A DNA stretch of 58,958 bases, taken from positions 6,351,079 to 6,410,036 of the forward strand of contig NZ_JXDL01000001.1 of assembly GCF_001590795.1 (NCBI RefSeq). Reading direction: 5' to 3'. The number at the start of each line of letters is the position of its first letter. The stretch's first letter is position 1. Source of the DNA: Bradyrhizobium sp. AT1. Lineage in GTDB: Bacteria; Pseudomonadota; Alphaproteobacteria; Rhizobiales; Xanthobacteraceae. The position numbers and the translations under genes are program-made. This document shows positions 35,337-43,147 of the stretch, piece by piece. A model generated the notes under the pieces. The model saw only the letters and a program-made list of their open reading frames with translations, made no database searches and was not told the origin of the DNA.

Positions 35337-36125
35337 GTGAAATCGCTCGCCATTGCGGCCACGGGCATGAACGCCCAGCAGACCAACATCGAAGTCATCG
35401 CGAACAATATCGCCAACATCAACTCGACGTCGTACAAGCGGGCGCGCGCGGAATTCACCGATCTGTTCTACCAGATGGACCGCATGCAGGGCGTCGCGAA
35501 CGTCAATGGTTCGTCGCCGATCCCCGAAGGCGCCAATCTCGGTCTCGGCGTCAAGTCGGCGGCGATCCGCAAGCTGCACATCCAGGGCGCGCTCACGCAA
35601 ACCGGCAATCCCTACGACATGGCGATCAACGGCCGCGGCTGGTTTCAGGTGCTCGGCCCGAACAACGAGGTGCAATACACCCGCGCCGGCTCGTTCAACA
35701 CCAACGCCAACGGCCAGCTCGTCACGATCGACGGCTATCTTCTGGATCCCGCGATCACGGTGCCGCAGGGCACGGTCGAGGTCACGGTCAATGCGACCGG
35801 CCAGGTGTTCGCCAAGCTGGACACGGAAGTGAACCCGCGGCAGATCGGCCAGCTCAACCTCGCCAACTTCGCCAACGAAGCGGGCCTCGAGCCGCTGGGC
35901 GGCAACCTCTACAAGGAGACCACGGCGTCGGGCACGCCGGTCGTCGGCCTGCCGGGCGATTCCGGATACGGCAAGATCAACCAGAAATATCTCGAAGCCT
36001 CGAACGTCGACCCGGTCAAGGAAATCACCGAGTTGATCTCGGCGCAGCGCGCTTACGAAATGAACGCCAAGGTCATCCAGGCCTCGGACGAAATGGCCCA
36101 GACCGTCTCGAAGGGCATGCGCTAG
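35337..36125 (+). CDS. flgG: Flagellar distal rod protein FlgG
   Basis: 262 residues from a GTG start with GAAGGGG upstream. KSLAIAATGMNAQQTNIEVI and ANNIANINSTSYKRARAEF at the N-terminus, and YLEASNVDPVKEITELISAQ with RAYEMNAKVIQASDEM at the C-terminus, are near-invariant in FlgG. It forms the distal rod and crosses the L and P rings encoded just downstream. Confidence 0.97.
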   Translation: MKSLAIAATGMNAQQTNIEVIANNIANINSTSYKRARAEFTDLFYQMDRMQGVANVNGSSPIPEGANLGLGVKSAAIRKLHIQGALTQTGNPYDMAINGRGWFQVLGPNNEVQYTRAGSFNTNANGQLVTIDGYLLDPAITVPQGTVEVTVNATGQVFAKLDTEVNPRQIGQLNLANFANEAGLEPLGGNLYKETTASGTPVVGLPGDSGYGKINQKYLEASNVDPVKEITELISAQRAYEMNAKVIQASDEMAQTVSKGMR

Positions 36126-36138
36126 TTCCGGTGTCTCG

Positions 36139-36615
36139 ATGTTGAACTGGGTGGGCCTGATCATGCGCGGGTTGGCCGCCGTGCTGTTGATTCTGGCTTC
36201 GGCACGGCTCGCCGTGGCCGAGGAGAAACGGCTTCCCGTGCCGGCGGTTTCGATCCGCGCCGGCGAGCTGATCCGCGACGACATGATCACCGAGCGCGCC
36301 TTCGCGCCGAGCCTGCTCGGCGTTGCCATGTTCATCGAAGGGCGCCAGGTCCTGGTCGGCCGCATGGCGCGGCGCGCGCTGTTGCCGGGCCAGCCCATCC
36401 CCAGCAATGCGGTGGAGGATCCCTGGACCGTCGCCCGCGGCGCCCAGGTCAAGGTCGTGGTGGAAGACAGCGGCTTGTCCATCGTCACCTACGGCGCGGC
36501 GATGCAATCGGGCGCGGCCGGCGCGCTCATCCCGGTGCGCAATACCGATACCGGCGTCATCATCAGGGGCATCGTCCAGCCGGACGGCACCGTCAAGGTC
36601 GTGGACGGGTCATGA
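36139..36615 (+). CDS. flgA: Flagellar P-ring assembly chaperone FlgA
   Basis: The 158-residue protein has an N-terminal signal peptide (GLAAVLLILASARLAVA) and the SAF/FlgA-type region PVPAVSIRAGELIRDDMITE, RRALLPGQPIPSNAVEDPW, VARGAQVKVVVEDSGLSIVT. It is a periplasmic chaperone for FlgI. The start at 36139 lacks a strong Shine-Dalgarno and the ATG at 36163 is an alternative. The end overlaps flgI by ATGA. Confidence 0.92.
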   Translation: MLNWVGLIMRGLAAVLLILASARLAVAEEKRLPVPAVSIRAGELIRDDMITERAFAPSLLGVAMFIEGRQVLVGRMARRALLPGQPIPSNAVEDPWTVARGAQVKVVVEDSGLSIVTYGAAMQSGAAGALIPVRNTDTGVIIRGIVQPDGTVKVVDGS

Positions 36616-37742
36616 CCAGGATCCTGCTTGCGTTCGTCCTGCTGCTGTCCGCCGCCAGCGCCCATGCCGCCGTCCGTATCAAGGACATCGCGGACATCAA
36701 GGGCTTGCGCGAAAACCAGATCGTCGGCTACGGCCTCGTCATCGGCCTGAACGGCACAGGCGACACGCTTCGCAACGCGCCCTTCACGGAGCAGTCCCTG
36801 CAATCGATGCTCGAGAACATGGGCATCAACGTCAGGAACGAGACCACGAGCACCAACAATCCGCCGCGTCCGACCACGCTGCGCACGCGCAACGTCGCGG
36901 CCGTGATGGTGACTGCGGACCTCACGCCCTCGATCGGGCCCGGCGAGCGCATGGACGTCACGGTGTCCTCGCTCGGCGATGCGACGTCGCTGCTCGGCGG
37001 CACGCTGGTCATGACGTCGTTGCGCGCGGCGGACGGCGCCGTCTACGCGGTGGCGCAGGGCGCGATCATGGTCGCCGGTTACAGCGTCGGAGGCCAGGCC
37101 CAGAACGTCAGCCAGGGAACGCCGACTGCTGGACGCATCCCGAACGGTGCGCTGGTCGAGCGCGAGGTGAAGGGAAGTCTCCACGAGATGGAGTACCTGG
37201 TGTTGCAGCTGAAGAACCCGGACTTCGTCACCGCGACGCGCATCCTCGACGCCATCAACCGCTTCGCCGGCGGACGCTACCGGGCGCAGATCGCCTTCGA
37301 GCGGGATTACCGCACCATCGTGCTGTCGAAGCCGCGCCACATCGGTCCGGTCCGCTTCCTGGCCGAGATCGGCGAGCTGACGGTCGAGCCGGACACGCCG
37401 GCGCGGGTGGTGATCAACGAACGGACGGGCACGGTGGTGATCGGGCGAGACGTTCGGATATCGACGGTCGCCGTGACGCACGGCAATCTGACGGTCCGTG
37501 TCACGGAGATGCCCGTGGTGTCGCAGCCGGCGCCGTTTTCGCGGGGCCAGACCGTGGTGGTGCCCCAGACCGTGGTCGAGGCCAACGAAGCCGGATCACA
37601 GGTGGCGATCCTCAGCGGCGTCGATCTGCAGCGCCTGGTGCGCGGACTGAACCAGATCGGGCTCAAGCCCTCGGGCATCATCGCGATCCTTCAGGCGATC
37701 AAGACGGCCGGTGCGCTCCAGGCCGATGTCATCGTGCAATGA
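36612..37742 (+). CDS. flgI: Flagellar P-ring protein FlgI
   Basis: 376 residues with a Sec signal peptide (LLAFVLLLSAASAHA), then RIKDIADIKGLRENQIVGYG, LVIGLNGTGDTL and TTLRTRNVAAVMVTADLTP, all hallmarks of FlgI. VAILSGVDLQRLVRGLNQIG and a tail ending GALQADVIVQ close the protein as usual. FlgI forms the peptidoglycan-level bushing around the rod. Confidence 0.97.
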   Translation: MTRILLAFVLLLSAASAHAAVRIKDIADIKGLRENQIVGYGLVIGLNGTGDTLRNAPFTEQSLQSMLENMGINVRNETTSTNNPPRPTTLRTRNVAAVMVTADLTPSIGPGERMDVTVSSLGDATSLLGGTLVMTSLRAADGAVYAVAQGAIMVAGYSVGGQAQNVSQGTPTAGRIPNGALVEREVKGSLHEMEYLVLQLKNPDFVTATRILDAINRFAGGRYRAQIAFERDYRTIVLSKPRHIGPVRFLAEIGELTVEPDTPARVVINERTGTVVIGRDVRISTVAVTHGNLTVRVTEMPVVSQPAPFSRGQTVVVPQTVVEANEAGSQVAILSGVDLQRLVRGLNQIGLKPSGIIAILQAIKTAGALQADVIVQ

Positions 37743-37809
37743 TGCATAAGCGTCGTGCAAGCTTGGTCGCTCAATGCTCAGGTCTCGACCGAGAATCGCA
37801 CGCGGCCCG

Positions 37810-38577
37810 ATGTTGAAGCTGGATCACAAAGCCAAATTTCTCCTGCTGGTCGCGGCGTCGGTGCTCGCGAGCACCTCGCATGTGCTCGCCCTGGACGAAG
37901 CCAAGCCGTCGAAGCCGCTCAACCTGCTCTCCTTCGCGCGCGCCCGCGCATCCGGACCACAGAAGCCGCAGCCGGTCACGGCGATGCCCGGCGACAATGC
38001 CTCGATGCGGGCGACCGCATGGGCGGCCGAGGATTCCGGACCCGCGACCACCGGTGCGGTGCCCGAGACGCCTGCGCCGGCGGCTGCGCCCGCACCCACG
38101 CCCGCACGCCCGGCCAAGCCTGCCAGCGTCACGGTGCCGCCGAAGCCTGCGCCGCCGCAGGCCGCGGTGCCCGCGGACAACGAGGTCGCCCTGTTTTGCA
38201 GCAATGTTGCCGATCCCGCCGTCGATGCGAGGCTGGCCTGGCAGCTCAAGGAACTGGAGAAGGCCGAGAGCCTGCTCCGCGAGCGGATCGCCGAGGTCGA
38301 GGCCAAGCGCGCGGAATATGAAAGGTGGATGGCGCTGCGCGACGACTTCCTGAAGAAGGCCGAAGCGAGCGTCGTCGAGATCTATTCGCGCATGAAGCCC
38401 GACGCCGCGGCGACCCAGATCGCCGGCATGGCCGACGAGACCGCCGCCGCCGTGCTTGCCAAGCTCAGCCCGAGGAGCTCGAGCGCGATCTTCAACGAGA
38501 TGGATACGGCACGCGCGGCGCACCTCGCCGACCTCCTGGGCGGCATGCGCCGTGTGGACGACGGAAAGACCAAATAG
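37810..38577 (+). CDS. motE: MotE-family periplasmic chaperone of MotC
   Basis: From the ATG at 37810 the protein has 255 residues; this start gives a proper signal peptide (KAKFLLLVAASVLASTSHVL) and the ATG at 37774 adds a short unrelated extension. A Pro/Ala/Thr linker (about 70-120) precedes a coiled coil (AWQLKELEKAESLLRERIAE) and MKPDAAATQIAGMADETAAA, the MgtE-N-like end of MotE. The order flgI-motE-flgH-fliL-fliP matches Sinorhizobium meliloti, where MotE folds and stabilises MotC. Confidence 0.82.
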   Translation: MLKLDHKAKFLLLVAASVLASTSHVLALDEAKPSKPLNLLSFARARASGPQKPQPVTAMPGDNASMRATAWAAEDSGPATTGAVPETPAPAAAPAPTPARPAKPASVTVPPKPAPPQAAVPADNEVALFCSNVADPAVDARLAWQLKELEKAESLLRERIAEVEAKRAEYERWMALRDDFLKKAEASVVEIYSRMKPDAAATQIAGMADETAAAVLAKLSPRSSSAIFNEMDTARAAHLADLLGGMRRVDDGKTK

Positions 38578-39285
38578 ATGAAGAACCCGATCCTCATCCT
38601 CCCGCTCGTCCTGGCATCCGCGCTACTGTCCGGCTGCATGCACGATCCGGCCGAAGTGCTGACCGGCCCGCAGATGTCGCCGGTCGGCAGCGGCCTCCGG
38701 ACCCAGGCCGATCCGATCCCGGTGACGCCGCGCATGCGCACGCCCGTCAGCTATCGCTCGACCTGGGACGACGGCACCGATCTCTACCGCGATCCGCGCG
38801 CCCGGCGCACCGGCGACGTCGTGACGGTGATCATCTCGATGCAGGACAAGGCCAAGCTCGACAACAAGACCGGACGCTCGCGCGATTCGCAGGTCAAGTT
38901 CGGGCTCGACTGGCTGATGGACGTCGCTGGATGGCAGGACAAGGGCTCCACCAACGCCAACCTCAGCACCAACACCCAGATCAAGGGCAACGGCCAGATC
39001 GACCGCACCGAAGATATCAAGCTCTCGATCGCCGCCATCGTCACCGACGTGCTGCCGAACGGCAACATGATGATCAGCGGCTCGCAGGAATTTCGCGTCA
39101 ACACCGAGATGCGCGTGCTCAATGTCGGCGGCATCGTGCGCCCGCGCGACATCTCGCGCACCAACACGATTTCCTACGAGAAGATCGCCGAGGCGCGCGT
39201 CTCCTATGGCGGTCGCGGAAATCTGTCCGACGTGCAGCAGCCTGGATGGGGACATCGGATCTATGACGCCGTGGCACCATTCTGA
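38578..39285 (+). CDS. flgH: Flagellar L-ring lipoprotein FlgH
   Basis: The 235-residue protein starts directly after the motE stop. The signal peptide ends in the lipobox ALLSGC with Cys20. YRDPRARRTGDVVTVIISMQ, GNGQIDRTEDIKLSIAAIVT and MISGSQEFRVNTEMRVLNVG are typical of FlgH, which forms the outer-membrane bushing of the rod. Confidence 0.97.
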   Translation: MKNPILILPLVLASALLSGCMHDPAEVLTGPQMSPVGSGLRTQADPIPVTPRMRTPVSYRSTWDDGTDLYRDPRARRTGDVVTVIISMQDKAKLDNKTGRSRDSQVKFGLDWLMDVAGWQDKGSTNANLSTNTQIKGNGQIDRTEDIKLSIAAIVTDVLPNGNMMISGSQEFRVNTEMRVLNVGGIVRPRDISRTNTISYEKIAEARVSYGGRGNLSDVQQPGWGHRIYDAVAPF

Positions 39286-39324
39286 GATCCGCGCCGGCAA
39301 GGCCGCGCGAGGGCAGGGGACGTC

Positions 39325-39768
39325 ATGCGCCTGATTGCGGCCATCGTGGTGCTGACCCTCGTCGCGATCGGCGCAGGCGCGCTGGCCGGCCTGCATCTGT
39401 TTGCGACCGCCGAGCGCGTTGCCGACGCGAAGAAGAGCGCGACCCCGCCGCCGCTTGCGTCGAGCTACGCCGGCAGCGCGCGCCTGCGGAAATTGTCCCC
39501 GATCGTGACCAATCTCGCCGCGCCCGCCAACAATTGGGCCCGCATCGAGGCCTCCATGGTGACCGATAGCATGAACGACGAGGAGGCCGGCATCCTGGCC
39601 GCGCACATCAGCGAGGACATCGTCACTTACCTGCGATCGGCCTCGGTCGCGCAGTTCGAGGGATCGCGCGGGCTCCAGCATCTGCGCGACGACCTGACCG
39701 AGCGCGCCAACATCCGCTCGTCCGGCAAGGTCCGCGAATTGATCATTGAGACGTTGGTGATTCAGTGA
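39325..39768 (+). CDS. fliL: Flagellar basal-body-associated protein FliL
   Basis: 147 residues with one N-terminal membrane helix (LIAAIVVLTLVAIGAGALAG) and a periplasmic stomatin-like domain: LSPIVTNLAAPANNWARIEA, EDIVTYLRSASVAQFEGSRG and LQHLRDDLTERANIRSSGKV, ending LIIETLVIQ. FliL surrounds the stator and supports torque. AGGGGA precedes the ATG, and the stop overlaps the GTG of fliP. Confidence 0.93.
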   Translation: MRLIAAIVVLTLVAIGAGALAGLHLFATAERVADAKKSATPPPLASSYAGSARLRKLSPIVTNLAAPANNWARIEASMVTDSMNDEEAGILAAHISEDIVTYLRSASVAQFEGSRGLQHLRDDLTERANIRSSGKVRELIIETLVIQ

Positions 39769-40505
39769 GAGTGAAAGCCCTGCTGCTCGCTTTGATCCTG
39801 GTGGTGCTGCCCGAAGTGGCGCTCGCCCAGATCCCGGACCTCAACTCGCTGCTGCCGCCCGGCAACGGCTCGACCAGCGGCCGGATCATCCAGCTGATGG
39901 CCCTGATCACGGTGCTGTCGGTGGCGCCGGGACTGCTCATCATGGTGACGAGCTTCACGCGATTTGCGGTGGCGCTGTCGTTCCTGCGCGCCGGGCTCGG
40001 CCTGCAGACCACGCCGGCCAATCTTGTCATGATCAGCCTCGCGCTGTTCATGACCTTCTACGTGATGGCGCCGACCTTCGACCGCGCCTGGGAGACCGGC
40101 GTCCAGCCGCTGATGAAGAACGAGATCTCGGAAGAGCAGGCCTATCTGAAGATCACCGATCCGTTCCGCGAGTTCATGCTGGCCCATGTCCGGGACAAGG
40201 ATCTGCAGACCTTCGAGTCGCTCGCCGCGGAGAGCTTCCGCAAGAAGTTCGACGACAAGCGGGTCGATCTGCGCGTCATCATCCCGGCCTTCATGATCTC
40301 CGAGCTGAGGCGTTCGTTCGAAATCGGATTCCTCATCATCCTGCCATTCCTGGTGATCGACATGATCGTGGCGACGCTGACCATGTCGATGGGCATGATG
40401 ATGATGCCGCCGACGATCCTGGCGCTGCCGTTCAAGATGCTGTTCTTCGTGCTGATCGACGGCTGGAATCTGCTCGCCTCCGGTCTGGTGCGCTCGTTCT
40501 CGTAA
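39765..40505 (+). CDS. fliP: Flagellar export gate protein FliP
   Basis: 246 residues from a GTG in a GTGA overlap with fliL. A cleavable signal peptide (LLLALILVVLPEVALAQ) is followed by QLMALITVLSVAPGLLIMVT, SFTRFAVALSFLRAGLGLQT and the C-terminal MGMMMMPPTILALPFKMLFF, all family hallmarks. FliP with FliQ and FliR forms the export pore. It is the last gene before the flagellin leader; fliQ and fliR lie 15 kb away. Confidence 0.97.
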   Translation: MRVKALLLALILVVLPEVALAQIPDLNSLLPPGNGSTSGRIIQLMALITVLSVAPGLLIMVTSFTRFAVALSFLRAGLGLQTTPANLVMISLALFMTFYVMAPTFDRAWETGVQPLMKNEISEEQAYLKITDPFREFMLAHVRDKDLQTFESLAAESFRKKFDDKRVDLRVIIPAFMISELRRSFEIGFLIILPFLVIDMIVATLTMSMGMMMMPPTILALPFKMLFFVLIDGWNLLASGLVRSFS

Positions 40506-40531
40506 AGGGAGGCGCCGCGGAGTGCCCTGTC

Positions 40532-40583
40532 ATGGTTAGCGAAAAGTACCGCCTTATGGTTAGCGGTGGGTAATATTAACCAT
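40532..40583 (+). promoter_or_regulatory. Direct and inverted repeats upstream of the first flagellin
   Basis: ATGGTTAGCG occurs at 40532-40541 and again at 40556-40565, 24 bases apart. TTAACCAT at 40576-40583 is the inverted form, so TGGTTA...TAACCA makes a dyad with the second copy. The block lies before the structured leader, where the promoter is expected. It may be an operator for a flagellar activator (LafR/Rem-like), but no known site was recognised. Confidence 0.4.
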
Positions 40584-40653
40584 CTGATATTGCTGAAGAA
40601 TTCAAGCCGATCTTAATCCGGAAGCAAGATTCGGCGTGTTAGCAACGCGTCAC

Positions 40654-40764
40654 GGCGGGTTGGACCCCACCCACAGCAGTCCAAAGGCATGATGCCGCCC
40701 CTCCGTACCGGTGCAAGTCCGGTATGTCCCCTGATGAAAATGTAACGCGTACATAAAGGGACAT
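40654..40764 (+). ncRNA. flg-Rhizobiales-type leader RNA, copy 1 (5' UTR of the first flagellin)
   Basis: Paired elements in order: GGCGG (40654-40658) with CCGCC (40695-40699); TTGGAC (40660-40665) with GTCCAA (40679-40684); a small GGCATGATGCC hairpin; TACCGG (40706-40711) with CCGGTA (40719-40724); and ATGTCCC (40724-40730) with GGGACAT (40758-40764). The last helix includes the Shine-Dalgarno AGGGA just before the ATG at 40770. The core is nearly identical to the copy at 41821, while the stem at 40660 differs by compensating changes. Rhizobiales flagellin leaders are known to carry a conserved motif (flg-Rhizobiales RNA), and this matches in place and form. Confidence 0.8.
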
Positions 40765-40769
40765 TCGCA

Positions 40770-41675
40770 ATGTCAAGCCTGCTCACGAACTCGTCCGCCA
40801 TGACCGCGCTCCAGACCTTGCGGTCTGTCAGCTCGCAACTCTCCACCACGCAGAGCCGGATCTCCACCGGTCAGCGCGTGGCCACGGCCGCGGACAACGC
40901 CGCCTACTGGTCGATCGCGACCTCGATGCGCGCCGACAACGCCGCGCTCTCCGCCGTCTCCGACTCGCTCGGTCTGTCGGCCGCGACCGTCGACACCGAG
41001 TACACCGCTCTGAACAAGGTGCTCGGCGACAGCAACTCCGGCCTGACCAAGCTCCAGTCGCTGCTGGTCGAAGCCAAGACCGCCGGTATCGATCGCACCA
41101 AGATCCAGTCGGAAATCACCCAGATTCAGCAGGACATGAAGAACGTCGCCAGCGCGGCGACCTTCAACGGCGTCAACTGGCTGAGCACGAATGCCTCCAC
41201 GCCGACCACCGTCAACCTGGTGTCGTCGTTCTCGCGCGTCGGCTCCACGCCGACCACCAGCTCGATCACCGTGACCGTTGCCAACTACTCGCTCTACACT
41301 TCGTCCACGAGCGGCATCCTCGACACGGTGAGCGGCAGCGCGTCGGTCGACAGCCTCAACATCGGTGCGCTGACCGACTCGGCGGCCGACCAGACCATTC
41401 TCGACGGTTACATCGCGAAGGTCACCGCCGCGATCGGCACGGTGTCTTCCGGTGCCGCCAACCTCGGCGCGATCAAGAACCGTATCTCGAACAACTCGGA
41501 ATTCGTGAAGTCGCTGATGGACTCGGTTGATCGCGGTATCGGCCAGCTCGTCGACGCCGACATGAACCAGGAGTCCACCCGCCTGGCGGCTCTCCAGGTC
41601 CAGCAGCAGCTCGGCGTTCAGGCGCTCTCGATCGCCAACAACAACAGCCAGAGCATCCTGTCGCTGTTCCGCTAA
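40770..41675 (+). CDS. Flagellin (first of tandem pair, lateral LafA-like)
   Basis: The 301-residue protein has the flagellin D0/D1 N-terminus SLLTNSSAMTALQTLRSVSS, TQSRISTGQRVATAADNAAY and the C-terminus NLGAIKNRISNNSEFVKSLM, ESTRLAALQVQQQLGVQALS, ending NNNSQSILSLFR. The centre is short, with no large D2/D3 domain, as in rhizobial thin-filament flagellins. It is about 90% alike to the next gene. It should be exported through the gate encoded here after regulation by FlaF/FlbT. The start follows AAAGGGACAT. Confidence 0.97.
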   Translation: MSSLLTNSSAMTALQTLRSVSSQLSTTQSRISTGQRVATAADNAAYWSIATSMRADNAALSAVSDSLGLSAATVDTEYTALNKVLGDSNSGLTKLQSLLVEAKTAGIDRTKIQSEITQIQQDMKNVASAATFNGVNWLSTNASTPTTVNLVSSFSRVGSTPTTSSITVTVANYSLYTSSTSGILDTVSGSASVDSLNIGALTDSAADQTILDGYIAKVTAAIGTVSSGAANLGAIKNRISNNSEFVKSLMDSVDRGIGQLVDADMNQESTRLAALQVQQQLGVQALSIANNNSQSILSLFR

Positions 41676-41694
41676 GTTCTCGACAGTCTGCGGA

Positions 41695-41730
41695 GGGCCG
41701 CGCTTCTCGCGAAGCGCGGCCCTTTCGTTT
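41695..41730 (+). terminator. Terminator after the first flagellin
   Basis: GGGCCGCGCTTC (41695-41706) pairs perfectly with GAAGCGCGGCCC (41711-41722) around TCGC and is followed by TTTCGTTT. It lies 20 bases past the flagellin stop and separates the two flagellin transcription units. Confidence 0.9.
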
Positions 41731-41820
41731 GCCGCGCACGATTCCGGCTGCCCTGTTGCAGAGCAATCACAGCGCCACAAGCCCCGCACAAGCTTCGCTG
41801 GCTAGTCTGGCCGTTACGAC

Positions 41821-41926
41821 GGGTTGGGTTCACGCGCATTTTGCGCAAACCCAAAGGCATGATGCCGCCCTGTCGTACCGGTGCAAGTCCGGTATGTCCC
41901 CATTCAATCTGTATTCAAAGGGACAT
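41821..41926 (+). ncRNA. flg-Rhizobiales-type leader RNA, copy 2 (5' UTR of the second flagellin)
   Basis: TTGGGTT (41824-41830) pairs with AACCCAA (41848-41854), enclosing an extra GCGC hairpin; the small GGCATGATGCC hairpin follows; TACCGG (41876-41881) pairs with CCGGTA (41889-41894); ATGTCCC (41894-41900) pairs with GGGACAT (41920-41926), covering the Shine-Dalgarno of the gene starting at 41932. Compared with copy 1 the first stem changes sequence but keeps pairing, and the loop before GGGACAT differs completely in sequence and length. Confidence 0.8.
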
Positions 41927-41931
41927 CAAAG

Positions 41932-42843
41932 ATGGCTTCCAGCCTGCTTACCAACTCCGCTGCAATGACTGCGCTCCAGACCCTCCGGAATGTCAGCGCC
42001 AGCCTGCAGACCACCGAAAACCGCATCTCCACCGGCCAGCGCGTTGCGACCGCGTCGGACAACTCGGCCTATTGGTCGATCGCGACCTCGATGCGCGCCG
42101 ACAACGCCGCGCTCTCCGCCGTCTCCGACTCGCTCGGTCTGTCGGCCGCGACCGTCGACACCGAATACACCGCTCTGAACAAGGTCATCGGCGACCAGAA
42201 CTCCGGCCTGACCAAGCTGCAGGCGCTGCTGGTCGAAGCCAAGACCGCCGGCATCGACCGCACCAAGATCCAGGCTGAAATCACCCAGATCCAGCAGGAC
42301 ATGAAGAACGTCGCCAACGCGGCGACCTTCAACGGCGTCAACTGGCTCAGCACCAACGCCTCCACGCCGACCACCGTCAACCTGGTGTCGTCGTTCTCGC
42401 GCGTCGGCGGCACGCCGACGATCAACACCATCACGGTCACGGTTGCCAACTACTCGCTCTATACGTCCTCCACGAGCGGCATCCTCGACACGGTGAGCGG
42501 CACCGCGTCGATCGACAGCCTCAACATCGGTGCGCTGACCGACTCGGCCGCCCACCAGACCATCATCGACGGCTACATCGCGCAGGTCACCACGGCGATC
42601 AACACGGTCAGCCAGTCGGCCGCCAACCTCGGCGCCATCAAGAACCGCATCTCGAACAACACGGAATTCGTGAAGTCGCTGATGGACTCGGTGGATCGCG
42701 GTATCGGCCAGCTCGTCGACGCCGACATGAACGCGGAATCGACCCGGCTCCAGGCGCTGCAGACCCAGCAGCAGCTCGGCGTTCAGGCGCTCTCGATCGC
42801 CAACCAGAACAGCCAGAGCATCCTGTCGCTGTTCCGCGGCTAA
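41932..42843 (+). CDS. Flagellin (second of tandem pair, lateral LafA-like)
   Basis: 303 residues from the ATG at 41932, the position matching the paralogue; the in-frame extension to 41881 is leader RNA. ASSLLTNSAAMTALQTLRNV and the ending NQNSQSILSLFRG match its neighbour. Long blocks of DNA (such as 42075-42184 against 40909-41018) are nearly identical between the genes, indicating recent duplication or gene conversion. Both are probably incorporated into the same filament. Confidence 0.97.
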   Translation: MASSLLTNSAAMTALQTLRNVSASLQTTENRISTGQRVATASDNSAYWSIATSMRADNAALSAVSDSLGLSAATVDTEYTALNKVIGDQNSGLTKLQALLVEAKTAGIDRTKIQAEITQIQQDMKNVANAATFNGVNWLSTNASTPTTVNLVSSFSRVGGTPTINTITVTVANYSLYTSSTSGILDTVSGTASIDSLNIGALTDSAAHQTIIDGYIAQVTTAINTVSQSAANLGAIKNRISNNTEFVKSLMDSVDRGIGQLVDADMNAESTRLQALQTQQQLGVQALSIANQNSQSILSLFRG

Positions 42844-42862
42844 GCGGCGCTTTCGAAAACGG

Positions 42863-42886
42863 CCGTGCTCCCTTATGGGAGCACGG
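42863..42886 (+). terminator. Hairpin after the second flagellin, weak terminator
   Basis: CCGTGCTCCC (42863-42872) pairs with GGGAGCACGG (42877-42886) around TTAT. It lies 20 bases past the stop but is followed by TCCCC rather than a T-run, so termination may be incomplete or Rho-aided. Confidence 0.6.
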
Positions 42887-43147
42887 TCCCCGCCGTGACC
42901 GGCGGACGTGACGGCACATGACGTGCCCGCAATCGACCCGACGCCAGATTTCACACGGCACGCCGCAACCGACCGCACCATGATGCGCCCGGGGCTTTCC
43001 GCGCGTTGCCGCCGGCTGATTGCCTCCGCCAGCTTCTTGTAAAATTGCAACGCCGTGCCCGCGAACCGGCACGATCGTAGCCTCGCGCAACCTTCAGACA
43101 AGGTTGGCAGCGGAGTGTCGTCTCCGTTCGCTTTGGTACGAGGTCAT
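42887..43147 (+). promoter_or_regulatory. fliF upstream region with leader hairpins
   Basis: No gene is seen between the second flagellin and fliF. CGTGCC (43054-43059) pairs with GGCACG (43068-43073), and CAACCTT (43088-43094) pairs with AAGGTTG (43100-43106). GAGG precedes the fliF ATG by six bases. A fliF promoter should lie around 42950-43040, but I see no clear consensus hexamers. Confidence 0.35.

Noticed and set aside
40597..40608. GCCGATCT resembling a sigma-28 -10 element upstream of the first flagellin
   Set aside because: No TAAA-like -35 at the right distance, and rhizobial flagellins are generally not FliA-dependent.
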